DNA of 64,000 bases from Flavihumibacter solisilvae (GTDB lineage: Bacteria; Bacteroidota; Bacteroidia; Chitinophagales; Chitinophagaceae). The stretch spans positions 124,001 through 188,000 of the forward strand of contig NZ_JSVC01000002.1 of assembly GCF_000814475.1 (NCBI RefSeq), in the 5' to 3' direction. This document shows, piece by piece, positions 35,719 to 45,228 of the stretch; the stretch's first letter is position 1, and the number at the start of each line of letters is the position of its first letter. The position numbers and the translations under genes were made by a program. The notes beneath the pieces were generated by a model, which worked only from the letters and a program-made list of their open reading frames with translations, was not told the DNA's origin and did no database searches.

Positions 35719-36816
35719 ATGAATGATCTCTTAGCATATGAATTCCTGAACAACAGTATCCAGGCTTACCTGGTTTGCTTTGGTACTATCATGCTGGTAA
35801 TTCTGCTGAAGAAATATCTTTCACGTACAATTTCACGATTGCTTTTCAAGATCATAAGGCACAGGTCGTGGAAGATTGACCAGAAATCATTTGTTGAACT
35901 GCTGTTGAAGCCTATGCAGGTCTTCCTGATCGTGACTATAACCATGATCGCGCTCGACAAATTGAATTTCCCCAGGTCACTTGATTTTGAAGTATACCAT
36001 ATCAGCTTCAGGACGATTGTCGACAGTGTTGGCAAAGGCATATTCGTTATCATCTTCATCTGGTTATTAAGAAGGATCATCGATTTTATCGCGATGCTCA
36101 TGGAACAGAAGGCGAACCTTACACCGGATGTGGCAGATAACCAGATGGTAGTCTTCTTCAAGGATTTCTTCAAGGCTATCCTGGTGATAGTCGGGATCCT
36201 GCTGGTGATCCGGTTTTCGTTCAACAAAGACATTACAACTTATCTCGCGGGACTTAGTATCGTTGCGGGTGCGCTAGCCCTCGCAGCCAGGGAAAGTCTT
36301 GAAAACCTGATCGCTTCTTTTATCATCTTCTTCGACAAGCCATTCCATGTTGGTGATATGGTAAAGGTCCAGGCTATAACCGGAACCGTTGAAAAGATCG
36401 GCCTGAGGAGTACGAGATTACGGACAGATCAGAAAACCTTTGTCACAGTTCCTAATAAGCAGATGGTCGATAGCATCATGGATAACCTTACCCTCCGGAC
36501 GCAACGCAGGGCAGATCTTAAACTCGAGATTTCGCTACAGACTTCATCCGTAAAGCTCGATCATGTAATAGGCGGCATCAAAAACATTCTCTCTCACCCC
36601 GCAATTGAAACCTACGTTACATTCCTCAGTGATATCACTGCTACCGCATTTGTTATACATATCGAGTATTACACGGTAATGATACCGATCGGCGATTTCA
36701 ACCAATTAAAGCAGACGGTCAACCTGGAAATTTTAAGACTTCTCGAAGGATTAAATGTAGAATTTGCGGGCGAAAGAAAAGAAGTGATGATCGTTGGCCA
36801 GGAATCCTTAAGGTAA
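35719..36816 (+). CDS. MscS-family mechanosensitive channel
   Basis: The 365-residue membrane protein has about four to five hydrophobic helices in its N-terminal half. The pore-lining helix then has the MscS pattern of small residues (YLAGLSIVAGALALAARESLENLIASFIIF). The beta-domain block FHVGDMVKVQAITGTVEKIGLRSTRLRT and NKQMVDSIMDNLT follow. It would release solutes under osmotic downshock. It converges on the MerR gene with 14 bases between stops. Confidence 0.92.
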   Translation: MNDLLAYEFLNNSIQAYLVCFGTIMLVILLKKYLSRTISRLLFKIIRHRSWKIDQKSFVELLLKPMQVFLIVTITMIALDKLNFPRSLDFEVYHISFRTIVDSVGKGIFVIIFIWLLRRIIDFIAMLMEQKANLTPDVADNQMVVFFKDFFKAILVIVGILLVIRFSFNKDITTYLAGLSIVAGALALAARESLENLIASFIIFFDKPFHVGDMVKVQAITGTVEKIGLRSTRLRTDQKTFVTVPNKQMVDSIMDNLTLRTQRRADLKLEISLQTSSVKLDHVIGGIKNILSHPAIETYVTFLSDITATAFVIHIEYYTVMIPIGDFNQLKQTVNLEILRLLEGLNVEFAGERKEVMIVGQESLR

Positions 36817-36830
36817 CTTTTTCCCGAAAC

Positions 36831-37418
36831 TCATAGGCTACTCCGCAACTCCAATAAGAAGGATTTGAATTGTTGCAGCGACTGGATGATCTCAAACTGT
36901 TTTTCAGTTTTTTTCTTTTGCAGGCGAAGATGTTCGCGTGCACCTTCCATGGTGAATTTACGCACCCGGATAAGGTGATAAATAAGATGTAGAAGCTTCA
37001 CATCTTCAGGCCTGAAATACCTGTCTCCCTTCCTGTTCTTGCGGGGCTGGAGCATGCCTTCGAACTCATTGCTCCACGTACGGATGAGGGAGGGATTCAT
37101 GCGGAACATATTCGCAACCTCACCGATACTGTAGTATTGTTTCGTGAAAAGAATTTCATCAGCGGGAATTTCAATAAGGTCAGCTTCTGCAGCAATATCT
37201 TTCAATGATTTTCTGCCTCTTTTACCAGGTGTAGCCGACTTCCAGACTTTCTCTTTCTCTTTGCGTCCAGGCTTCTTGCGGATGGTAAGAACAGTAGACT
37301 CATCAACAACCGGGATTTTCACAGGCGGAATAGCAGTAGCAGCTGGCTGCACTGTAGTTTGCGGAGCGGGAGGTTCAGTGAACCCGAAATCCATGCTTAT
37401 CTGTTGGTAAGGCTTCAT
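36831..37418 (-). CDS. MerR-family transcriptional regulator
   Basis: The 195-residue protein has a MerR winged-helix domain at about residues 92-165 (YYSIGEVANMFRMNPSLIRTWSNEFEGM, then NRKGDRYFRPEDVKLLHLIYHL) and a C-terminal coiled coil. The N-terminal 90 residues are a basic, Pro/Lys-rich extension with two short GR-containing patches (KKPGRKEK and GKRGRKS) resembling AT-hooks. The conserved place beside the M23 peptidase and alaS suggests a housekeeping role; the ligand is unknown. Confidence 0.88.
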   Translation of the reverse strand: MKPYQQISMDFGFTEPPAPQTTVQPAATAIPPVKIPVVDESTVLTIRKKPGRKEKEKVWKSATPGKRGRKSLKDIAAEADLIEIPADEILFTKQYYSIGEVANMFRMNPSLIRTWSNEFEGMLQPRKNRKGDRYFRPEDVKLLHLIYHLIRVRKFTMEGAREHLRLQKKKTEKQFEIIQSLQQFKSFLLELRSSL

Positions 37419-37483
37419 ATCCTGCTCGTAAAGATAATATTGCCTTGCCGCAATAATCCGGCCGAAATTACCCTGTGGATAAC

Positions 37484-38455
37484 TCAGTCAAAGCTCTGGT
37501 TGCTGGATGCGGCCATTTTCAACAGCCTGTCGTATTGTTCAGGAGAAAGATCGTTGTAAAAAAAGTAAACCGGGTCAAGTCTCTTTCCATTCTTATGTAC
37601 TTCATAATGAAGATGCGGACCGGTTGATTTTCCGGTGCTTCCCACATACCCGATAATTTCACCACGTTTAACTTTCTGGCCCGGCCTGGAACTCACCCTG
37701 TACATGTGACCGTAAAGGGATTCGTATCCGTAGCCATGGTTGATGATTACGTGGTTGCCGTAACCGTTGCCGGTATTTCCTGCGAGTTTAATTGTTCCGT
37801 TCGCGGTAGCATAGATCGGCGTTCCCTGCGGGGCAGCGAAATCGAGCCCGGCATGCATCTTTACGGTTTTGTAAACGGGGTCGATGCGGTAGCCGAAACC
37901 TGAGGCAATGCGGTTAAGGTCCTTGTTATTTACGGGCTGGATCGCCGGCGTGGCAGCAAGCAGTATTTCCTTATTCTTGATGAAACCTTCAATTTCATCA
38001 TATGATTGATTCTGGTAGGTTACGCGCCTGATCAGGTTGTTCAGGTTGCCGACAATGTCTGTGTATAATGCATCTGCATCCATTTTCTGCACCAGCTGGA
38101 TCTCTTTCAGTTTTTCCATCTCCTTCACCCGCGCACTGTCAGGAACTGGTGATGCTTCAAAGATGGAACGGTATACTTCGTTGTCACGCTTTTCCAGCTC
38201 CACCATCTGCGTTTGCAGTTTGTGCACTTCAGTGGTAAGCACGTCATAATTCTCACGTGCCTTTTCATATTGCTGGCGCAGGATTTTCTCTTTGGGTGAA
38301 TCGAGATATTGAAACGCGATGGAAACAATAATGAGTGCAGTTACAAGAGAACCGGCGATGAACCCCAATGCACGTAACAACTTTACATGGAGCGGCGTTT
38401 CCAGTTTTTCGTACCGGAGTGAATTAGGGTTATAGTAATATTTGATTTTTTTCAT
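37484..38455 (-). CDS. Membrane-anchored M23 peptidase
   Basis: The 323-residue protein has one membrane helix (about 32-52), a coiled coil (about 60-110), and an M23 domain in the C-terminal half: HAGLDFAAPQGTPIYA contains the HxxxD ligands and GPHLHYEVHKNG the HxH. It is likely a peptidoglycan endopeptidase or a divisome regulator at the inner membrane. The stop comes 65 bases before the MerR gene; alaS diverges from it. Confidence 0.92.
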   Translation of the reverse strand: MKKIKYYYNPNSLRYEKLETPLHVKLLRALGFIAGSLVTALIIVSIAFQYLDSPKEKILRQQYEKARENYDVLTTEVHKLQTQMVELEKRDNEVYRSIFEASPVPDSARVKEMEKLKEIQLVQKMDADALYTDIVGNLNNLIRRVTYQNQSYDEIEGFIKNKEILLAATPAIQPVNNKDLNRIASGFGYRIDPVYKTVKMHAGLDFAAPQGTPIYATANGTIKLAGNTGNGYGNHVIINHGYGYESLYGHMYRVSSRPGQKVKRGEIIGYVGSTGKSTGPHLHYEVHKNGKRLDPVYFFYNDLSPEQYDRLLKMAASSNQSFD

Positions 38456-38480
38456 ATATGCCTGCTCAGCCTCAATTGCT

Positions 38481-38488
38481 TAGCTTTG
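38481..38488 (+). promoter_or_regulatory. alaS -7 box TAGCTTTG
   Basis: An exact TAnnTTTG box in the divergent region, 72 bases before the alaS ATG. The -33 element is not clear. Confidence 0.4.
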
Positions 38489-38560
38489 CACCACTTTCAC
38501 CGGCTTTTAGACAAATATAGCAGGCGAAGGGTCAATTTCATTCAAGAATCATTCCGAAAT

Positions 38561-41203
38561 ATGTTGACAAGCGCTGAAATAAGACAAGGCTTCCTGGATT
38601 TTTTTGCATCGAAGGGTCACCTGATCGTTCCATCGGCTCCCATAGTCGTAAAGAACGATCCCACCTTGTTGTTCACCAATGCGGGCATGAACCAGTTCAA
38701 GGATATTTTCCTTGGCAACCAGTTACCCGCCGACAAACGTGTTGCTGATACTCAAAAGTGCCTCCGCGTAAGTGGTAAACATAATGACCTTGAAGAAGTG
38801 GGCGTTGATACCTATCACCACACCATGTTCGAAATGCTTGGTAACTGGAGCTTCGGTGATTATTTCAAAAAGGAAGCGATCGAATGGAGCTGGTCATTGC
38901 TGACGGATACTTTCAAAATTCCGAAGGACAGGTTATATGTAACAATCTTTGAAGGTGATGTAAAAGAAAATATTCCCCGGGATGATGAAGCTTTTTCAGA
39001 GTGGAAGAACTGGATTTCGGAGGACAGGATCCTGTTGGGAAATAAGAAAGATAACTTCTGGGAGATGGGGGATACCGGTCCATGTGGACCATGCACAGAG
39101 ATCCATGTCGATTGCAGGACTGATGAAGAACGGACGGCAACAGATGGCAAAGCGCTGGTCAATGCAGACCATCCGCAGGTAATAGAAATCTGGAACAATG
39201 TATTCATCCAGTTCAACCGGATGAAAGACGGAACCCTTGCACCGCTGCCGGCGCGTCATGTGGATACAGGGATGGGACTTGAGCGGCTTGTTCGGGTATT
39301 GCAGGGCAAATCATCCAATTATGACACCGACCTGTTTACAGGAACAATCGCCGCAACGGAAAATATTACGGGTAAGCATTATGGTTATAGTGACAGTCGC
39401 GCAGATGTTGCCTTCCGCGTAATAGCAGATCATATCCGCGCCATAGCATTCACTATCGCCGATGGCCAGCTTCCTTCCAACACTGGCGCGGGTTACGTGA
39501 TTCGCAGGATCCTCCGCAGGGCAGTCCGTTATTATTATTCCTACCTCGAATTCAAGCAGCCATTACTGTTCAGGCTGATACCGGTGCTTGCCACTCAGTT
39601 TGAAAAAGTATTTCCGGAATTGCATAAGCAGGAAGAATTTGTTGCCAGGGTGGTAAAAGAGGAAGAAGATGCCTTCCTGCGCACGCTTGACAAGGGCCTC
39701 AGGAAAATGGATGATATTATTGGCGTCACGCGCAGTTCCGCTTCCGCTACGATTGATGGAAAAGCCGCCTTTGAACTGTATGATACATATGGTTTCCCGG
39801 TTGACCTTACCCGCCTGATCGCCAGGGAAAACAGCCTGCTGGTGGATGAAGCTGCATTTGAAAAAGAAATGCAGCAGCAGAAGGAAAGAAGCCGTGCCGC
39901 GACGCAAGTGGATACTGAAGACTGGGTTATACTGAACGATCACGCACTCATGGAGTTCGTAGGCTACGATACACTTGAAATCGAAACAAAGATCATCAAG
40001 TACCGGAAAGTAAAAACGAAGGGAAAGGAAGCATACCAGCTGGTGTTGGCTGCAACACCTTTCTATGCAGAAAGTGGTGGACAGGTGGGCGATACCGGGT
40101 GCCTGTATTTTGAAGGCGAGGAAGTATCTGTGGTGGATACCAAAAAGGAAAATGACCTGGTTATCCATTTTGTTGACAAACTGCCAATTAATATTACCGG
40201 TCTTGTTACCGCAAGGGTGGACAGGGAAAAGCGTTCCCGTACAGAAGCGCATCACTCGGCCACGCACCTTTTACATGCGGCGCTTCGCCAGGTACTTGGT
40301 ACGCACGTTGCACAAAAAGGGTCACTTGTAAATGAGGAGCACCTGCGGTTCGATTTTTCACATTTCGCGAAAGTAAGTGAAGAAGAAATCAGCAAGATAG
40401 AAGCCCTGGTTAACCAGAAGGTAAGGATGAACCTCCCGGTGCAGATAAAAGAGATGCCGAAAGACGAAGCGATCGGGATGGGTGCAATGGCACTTTTCGG
40501 AGAAAAATACAGCGACCATGTACGTGTGGTGGTAATGGATCAGCGCTATTCTGTTGAGCTTTGCGGGGGAACACATGTAAATGCAACCGGCGAGATCGGG
40601 TATTTCAAGATCAAACATGAAAGTGCTGTTGCTGCAGGGGTGAGGCGCATTGAAGCAGTTAGCGGCGAGTCGGCGGAGAAATGGCTCGCTGATCAGCTCT
40701 TGCTGCTGAATTCGGTAAGAGAATCGCTAAAGCTTCCAAAAGACTTACTGAAAGCGGTAGACAATACCATCACTGAAAATAATACACTGCGTAAGCAACT
40801 GGAAAGCCTGGAGAATCGCGCACTGGTTGGCATCCGGAACGAGCTGCTCAAGAAAGATGAGATCATTAACGGTATTACGTTTATCGGCGATATTGTCGAA
40901 GTAAGTAATGCAGATGCGCTGAAAAAATTATGCTTTGACCTGCGGAACAACCTGAATGATTATGTTGCTGTACTTGCTTCGAATATCGGCGGTAAGCCCT
41001 TCGTTGCGGTAGGTATTTCGGATACCGTTGTAGCTGCCAGGCAGCTCGATGCCGGAAAGCTGATAAAACAGCATGTGGCGCCATTGATCAAAGGCGGCGG
41101 CGGCGGCCAGAAAAATATTGCCACCGCTGGTGGACAGGACGCATCCGCACTCCAGGACGTAATAAAATCAATAAAATCAGCACTTGAACAGGCCGGCAGT
41201 TAA
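38561..41203 (+). CDS. alaS: Alanine--tRNA ligase
   Basis: The 880-residue enzyme charges tRNA-Ala. The aminoacylation core begins LTSAEIRQGFLDFFASKGH and contains DPTLLFTNAGMNQFKD and RKCLRVSGKHNDLEEVG-type sequence (TQKCLRVSGKHNDLEEVG). The editing domain has HHSATHLLHAAL and the zinc-ligand CGGTHV motif. The C-terminal Ala-domain ends GGGGGQKNIATAGGQD. The family start MLTSAEIRQ is preferred over an ATG at 38486. Confidence 0.97.
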   Translation: MLTSAEIRQGFLDFFASKGHLIVPSAPIVVKNDPTLLFTNAGMNQFKDIFLGNQLPADKRVADTQKCLRVSGKHNDLEEVGVDTYHHTMFEMLGNWSFGDYFKKEAIEWSWSLLTDTFKIPKDRLYVTIFEGDVKENIPRDDEAFSEWKNWISEDRILLGNKKDNFWEMGDTGPCGPCTEIHVDCRTDEERTATDGKALVNADHPQVIEIWNNVFIQFNRMKDGTLAPLPARHVDTGMGLERLVRVLQGKSSNYDTDLFTGTIAATENITGKHYGYSDSRADVAFRVIADHIRAIAFTIADGQLPSNTGAGYVIRRILRRAVRYYYSYLEFKQPLLFRLIPVLATQFEKVFPELHKQEEFVARVVKEEEDAFLRTLDKGLRKMDDIIGVTRSSASATIDGKAAFELYDTYGFPVDLTRLIARENSLLVDEAAFEKEMQQQKERSRAATQVDTEDWVILNDHALMEFVGYDTLEIETKIIKYRKVKTKGKEAYQLVLAATPFYAESGGQVGDTGCLYFEGEEVSVVDTKKENDLVIHFVDKLPINITGLVTARVDREKRSRTEAHHSATHLLHAALRQVLGTHVAQKGSLVNEEHLRFDFSHFAKVSEEEISKIEALVNQKVRMNLPVQIKEMPKDEAIGMGAMALFGEKYSDHVRVVVMDQRYSVELCGGTHVNATGEIGYFKIKHESAVAAGVRRIEAVSGESAEKWLADQLLLLNSVRESLKLPKDLLKAVDNTITENNTLRKQLESLENRALVGIRNELLKKDEIINGITFIGDIVEVSNADALKKLCFDLRNNLNDYVAVLASNIGGKPFVAVGISDTVVAARQLDAGKLIKQHVAPLIKGGGGGQKNIATAGGQDASALQDVIKSIKSALEQAGS

Positions 41204-41305
41204 CCCGGTCCTGTTCCTTAATTCACTTACTGACCTATTCCCTCATTGACTGCAACCTCCCAACCGCAGCCCAATCAACCCTCTATTAAAGTCTTTTCCG
41301 AAATA

Positions 41306-41336
41306 TTTCGTAGTTCCGGATTTTCTATTATATTTG
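41306..41336 (+). promoter_or_regulatory. promoter of the tandem-PDZ gene
   Basis: TTTC (41306-41309, one mismatch to TTTG), a 19-base spacer and an exact -7 box TATATTTG (41329-41336) lie 20 bases before the start codon. Confidence 0.5.
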
Positions 41337-41356
41337 ATCTACGAAAAACGACGTAT

Positions 41357-42385
41357 ATGAAAAGCAATATTAAAAAAATGATCCTGCCTGCCTTCTTATT
41401 GGGTGCTATGACCCTGGCAGTTGTGAATCTTTCTGCCCAGGAAAAAGAGAAGGAAAAGCCCAAAAAGTCTGAGAAGATGGATGAATATGATCAGTTGATC
41501 ATTAAGCGGAAGGGTGGAATGGATAAGGAAAAGGATGTTAAGGTGGTGATTGAACTGAAGGGTGATGAGGTTATCGTAAATGGAAAGCCATTGAACGAAT
41601 TTGATGATGACGATCTGGCCATCCTGAAAAATGACATCAGTATCATCGATGGCAGACGTTACAGGGTTGCAACTCCACGTACTCCCCGTTCTGCATTCAA
41701 TGAGGGAGGTTGGTCATGGTCCGGCGATGGCCAGGCATTTACCATAGAGCCCGACAAAGCATTTCTCGGTGTCAGTTCAACTAAAGGTGAGAACGGAGTT
41801 ATAATTACGGAAGTAACAAAAGAAAGCGGCGCAGCGAAAGCAGGCCTGAAAACCGGCGATATCATTACCACCGTAAGTGACCAGAAAATCACCACTCCCG
41901 AAGAATTAAGCAAGGCAATCGGCAAACGCAAGCCGGATGACAAGGTAGCTGTTACCTACCTGCGCGGTGGCAAGAAAAGCACGGTAACCGTTACTCTTGG
42001 TAAAAGAACCCAGCCTTACGTGTACAATTTCAAGAATGATTTTGACCACAATTTCGAGCATAATTTTAACCAGGATTTCAATTTCAGCTATAACGGCGGA
42101 CAGCCGAAACTTGGCCTGAAAGCCCAGGACACTGATGATGGAAAGGGAGTAAAAGTGCTTGATATTGACGACGAATCGGCAGCTGAAAAAGCCGGACTGG
42201 AAGAGGGCGATATCATCACCAGTCTTGATGGCAAGGACATTAAAAGTGTGACTGACCTTGTAGAAATTACCCGGGCAGCAAGGGATGCAAAAAAGGTTAG
42301 CATGCCCATAAAATACCTGCGTGACAACAAACCAATGCAGGCTGAGCTCAAAATTCCCCGCAAACTGAAAACAGCAGAACTCTGA
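41357..42385 (+). CDS. Secreted tandem-PDZ protein with phased-Phe linker
   Basis: The 342-residue protein has a signal peptide (ending NLSAQ), a charged N-terminal region, and two PDZ domains: one around 130-215 (KAFLGVSSTKGENGVIITEV, then AGLKTGDIITTVSDQKI) and one around 250-335 (GVKVLDIDDESAAEKAGLEEGDIITSLDGKDI). Between them, residues 223-245 place Phe at every fourth position (225, 229, 233, 237, 241) separated by Asn, Asp and His. There is no protease domain, so it differs from DegP. It may be a periplasmic adaptor or chaperone-like protein; the function is unknown. Confidence 0.85.
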   Translation: MKSNIKKMILPAFLLGAMTLAVVNLSAQEKEKEKPKKSEKMDEYDQLIIKRKGGMDKEKDVKVVIELKGDEVIVNGKPLNEFDDDDLAILKNDISIIDGRRYRVATPRTPRSAFNEGGWSWSGDGQAFTIEPDKAFLGVSSTKGENGVIITEVTKESGAAKAGLKTGDIITTVSDQKITTPEELSKAIGKRKPDDKVAVTYLRGGKKSTVTVTLGKRTQPYVYNFKNDFDHNFEHNFNQDFNFSYNGGQPKLGLKAQDTDDGKGVKVLDIDDESAAEKAGLEEGDIITSLDGKDIKSVTDLVEITRAARDAKKVSMPIKYLRDNKPMQAELKIPRKLKTAEL

Positions 42386-42421
42386 TTTTCAGAACCGGAT
42401 AAACCATAATAAAACTGGCAG

Positions 42422-42444
42422 AGGGCGCCCAACGGCGCCCTTTT
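42422..42444 (+). terminator. tandem-PDZ gene terminator
   Basis: agggcgcc-caac-ggcgccct is a perfect 8-bp stem with a four-base loop followed by a T-run, 37 bases after the stop codon. Confidence 0.9.
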
Positions 42445-42476
42445 GCTTTTCCTTTGCCCCCGAATGGGTACATTTG
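42442..42476 (+). promoter_or_regulatory. gatB promoter overlapping the upstream terminator
   Basis: TACATTTG (42469-42476) is an exact -7 box ending 26 bases before gatB. A TTTG at 42442-42445 gives a 23-base spacer and lies in the T-tract of the preceding terminator. Confidence 0.45.
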
Positions 42477-42502
42477 TGCTTTGTGAACCAACCGTGTTAA
42501 GG

Positions 42503-43960
42503 ATGAGTCTTCAGGAAAAATATGAGCTGGTAGTCGGACTGGAAGTACATGCACAATTACAGACCCGTACCAAATTGTTTTGTGGCGATGATGCGAGTTT
42601 TGGCGGAGAGCCCAATACCCATATCAGCGCCATTACACTTGCATATCCGGGTACACTTCCCCGACTCAACCGTACGGCTGTTGAGTATGCTATCCGGATG
42701 GGACTGGCCTGCGAGTCAGAAATCAGCCGCACCAACTGGTTTGCACGGAAGCACTATTTTTACCCTGACCTTCCTAAAGGATACCAGACTTCCCAACACA
42801 TCAATAATATCTGCCAGGGCGGAATTGTCCGGATAAATGTCTCCGGCAATGAACGCGCCGTTCAGCTGCATCATATCCACCTCGAAGAAGACGCCGGCAA
42901 AAGCATTCACGATGCGGATCCGCTTAAAACTGCCATTGATCACAACCGCGCGGGTGTACCGTTGATTGAAATTGTTTCCGAGCCTGACCTCTTCAGTGCG
43001 GAAGAAGCTTATGCTTACGTGACCGAGGTCCGGAAGCTTGTTCGCTTCCTCGGCATCTGCGACGGTAATATGGAAGAAGGCAGCATGCGGTGTGATGCAA
43101 ATATTTCGGTCAGGCCAAAAGGTCAGAAAAAGCTCGGAACCAGGGTTGAAGTAAAAAATCTCAATTCGATCCGTAACGTGAAAAGGGCAATCGACTTTGA
43201 AGCGGCGAGGTTGATGCAAATGCTGGAAGACGGAGAAACGATCATACAGCAGACAAGAAGTTTTGATGCAGACACGGGTACAACATTCGCTTTACGTTCA
43301 AAGGAAGAAGCAAATGATTACCGTTACTTTCCTGACCCAGATCTTCCACCATTCATCGTGTCGGAAGAAATGTTGAATTCCATCAGGTCTGAGATGCCTG
43401 AACTGCCCGATGCTGTCCGGCAGCGGTTTATGGAGGATTACCACCTGCCTGAATATGACGCCCGCCTGTTGAGCGAAGAAAAAGAAATGGTAGCCTACTT
43501 CGAAGCGGTAACTAGTCATAATAACCAGTACAAGTCAATCGCGAACTGGCTCCTTGGCCCGGTTAAAGCCTGGCTGAATGAGCAACAAGTGCAAATCGAA
43601 AATTTCCCGCTTAAGTCCGGCAACTTGTCAGACCTGGTAAACCTGGTGACATCGGGCGAGATCAGTTTCTCCTCGGCTTCGTCGCGTTTATTCCCCCGAT
43701 TGATTGATAACCCTGATGCTGATCCGAAACAAATGGCTTCAGAATTAAACCTGCTGCAGAATGCAGACTCCGGTGAAATTGAGGCATGGATAGGGCAGGT
43801 ACTCGAAAAAATGCCGGACAAGGTTGCAGAATACAGGAAAGGCAAAAAGGGTCTTATAGGCCTCTTTATGGGTGAGGTGAAAAAGATCTCACGAGGAAAA
43901 GCTGATCCCAAGATAGCGACGGTGATGCTCGAGAAAAGGCTGAATGAACAAAACCAATAA
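42503..43960 (+). CDS. gatB: Asp-tRNA(Asn)/Glu-tRNA(Gln) amidotransferase subunit B
   Basis: The 485-residue protein is the tRNA-binding and kinase subunit of GatCAB, which converts Glu-tRNA(Gln) to Gln-tRNA(Gln). Family blocks are YELVVGLEVHAQLQTRTKLFC, FYPDLPKGYQTSQ, GVPLIEIVSEPDL, EGSMRCDANISVR and NDYRYFPDPDLPPF. The C-terminal YqeY-like tail domain is complete. gatA and gatC are not in the window. The start MSLQEKYELV is preferred to ATGs further upstream. Confidence 0.97.
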   Translation: MSLQEKYELVVGLEVHAQLQTRTKLFCGDDASFGGEPNTHISAITLAYPGTLPRLNRTAVEYAIRMGLACESEISRTNWFARKHYFYPDLPKGYQTSQHINNICQGGIVRINVSGNERAVQLHHIHLEEDAGKSIHDADPLKTAIDHNRAGVPLIEIVSEPDLFSAEEAYAYVTEVRKLVRFLGICDGNMEEGSMRCDANISVRPKGQKKLGTRVEVKNLNSIRNVKRAIDFEAARLMQMLEDGETIIQQTRSFDADTGTTFALRSKEEANDYRYFPDPDLPPFIVSEEMLNSIRSEMPELPDAVRQRFMEDYHLPEYDARLLSEEKEMVAYFEAVTSHNNQYKSIANWLLGPVKAWLNEQQVQIENFPLKSGNLSDLVNLVTSGEISFSSASSRLFPRLIDNPDADPKQMASELNLLQNADSGEIEAWIGQVLEKMPDKVAEYRKGKKGLIGLFMGEVKKISRGKADPKIATVMLEKRLNEQNQ

Positions 43961-43978
43961 ACTGAATAATTCAAGATA

Positions 43979-45160
43979 ATGATCACGAAAAAACTATGGA
44001 TCGTAGTTGCTGTGTTGTCATTTGGAATGGCAAAATGCGGAAATACGGAAACTGGCGGGGAGTTCACTGTTAGTGTCAATTATGAGAACGCCGACAGGTT
44101 GCCTCCAATGGAAAAGCGGAAGATCCTGCTTGAGGAAATTCCATATGGTGGAGACGGTGTACCCGTAATACTTGATTCTGTTTCATTAAAAGATTCAAAA
44201 GGATCCGTTAAACTGGAAGGGAAATCTAAAGAGGAAGGCTTGTACCAGGTTTCGGTTGAAAATGGTCCTGTGCTTTTGGTGGTGAATGATGCGGAGAATA
44301 TCCAGGTTGACCTGGATATGTCGAAGCGTGACAGATACTATACGGTGAAGGGATCTGCAGGTAGTAAACAGCTCCAGGATTTCATCCAGGAATATAGTGA
44401 TCGCAGCCAGCAGGTAAATAACCGCTTTGCGGAGTTGGACAGTCTTAAACAGTTCGCTTCTTCTGATAGCCTGCTTCTTGCCGCAACTGAAAAGAAAAAC
44501 CAGTCAGTTGCATCATTGAACACTTACATGAAAGACTTCATCGCAAATGCGAAGAACCCTTCAGTTAGCATGTTCGCACTTGGACTTTCATTCCGTTCTA
44601 TGCCGAAAGCGGATTTTGAATCGGTGCTGAATGCAACCCTCCAACGTTTTCCTCAACATGGAATGCTGAAGTCACTCAAACAGACTTATGATTCACAACA
44701 GGCACAGCTGGCAGAGATGGAAAAGCAGCGTGCAACAAGAAGCCTGCTGGGAAAGGAAGCTCCGAACCTGACTATGCCTGATGTCAATGGAAAGAAAATC
44801 TCGATCGGCGACTTCCGTGGAAAGTACTTGCTGGTAGATTTCTGGGCAAGCTGGTGCGCACCCTGTCGCCAGGAAAATCCAAACCTTGTTCGTGCATTCG
44901 ACAAATACAGGAACAAAAACTTTACCATCCTCGGCGTTTCGCTTGATAAGGAAAAGGAACCGTGGTTGAAGGCCATAAGCGCGGACAAGCTTACATGGGC
45001 TCATATGAGTGACCTGAAATACTGGGACAGTGAATCGGTAAAAGTGTATGGATTCGAAGGTATTCCTTTCAATGTGCTGCTGGATCCACAAGGAGTTGTA
45101 ATTGCTGAAAACCTGCGTGGGTTTGATCTTGAACAGAAACTCAGCGAAGTGTTGAAATAA
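43979..45160 (+). CDS. TlpA-like thioredoxin with DUF4369-type N-terminus
   Basis: The 393-residue exported protein has an N-terminal signal (a possible lipoprotein, though the residue before Cys is Lys, which is unusual). A beta-rich N-terminal domain of the DUF4369 type (about 30-125) leads into helices, and an AhpC/TSA thioredoxin domain (about 255-390) contains WCAPC with cysteines 293 and 296. It would reduce or isomerise disulfides in the periplasm. It follows gatB by 18 bases and may be transcribed with it. Confidence 0.9.
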   Translation: MITKKLWIVVAVLSFGMAKCGNTETGGEFTVSVNYENADRLPPMEKRKILLEEIPYGGDGVPVILDSVSLKDSKGSVKLEGKSKEEGLYQVSVENGPVLLVVNDAENIQVDLDMSKRDRYYTVKGSAGSKQLQDFIQEYSDRSQQVNNRFAELDSLKQFASSDSLLLAATEKKNQSVASLNTYMKDFIANAKNPSVSMFALGLSFRSMPKADFESVLNATLQRFPQHGMLKSLKQTYDSQQAQLAEMEKQRATRSLLGKEAPNLTMPDVNGKKISIGDFRGKYLLVDFWASWCAPCRQENPNLVRAFDKYRNKNFTILGVSLDKEKEPWLKAISADKLTWAHMSDLKYWDSESVKVYGFEGIPFNVLLDPQGVVIAENLRGFDLEQKLSEVLK

Positions 45161-45181
45161 GAATTTGTAATGTAGTGCAAA

Positions 45182-45211
45182 TAAAAAAAGCGGCCACTGG
45201 CCGCTTTTTTT
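45182..45211. terminator. bidirectional terminator
   Basis: agcggcc-act-ggccgct, a perfect 7-bp stem, is flanked by A7 and T7. It lies between the convergent TlpA-like and SusD genes. Confidence 0.92.
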
Positions 45212-45228
45212 ATGGAATGAAAACCTAA

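Noticed and set aside
39563-40267. 234-residue frame antisense to alaS
   Set aside because: Shadow of alaS; Cys/Phe-rich with no motif.
43516-44079. 187-residue frame antisense to gatB and the TlpA-like gene
   Set aside because: Spans the junction of two well-supported genes on the other strand.
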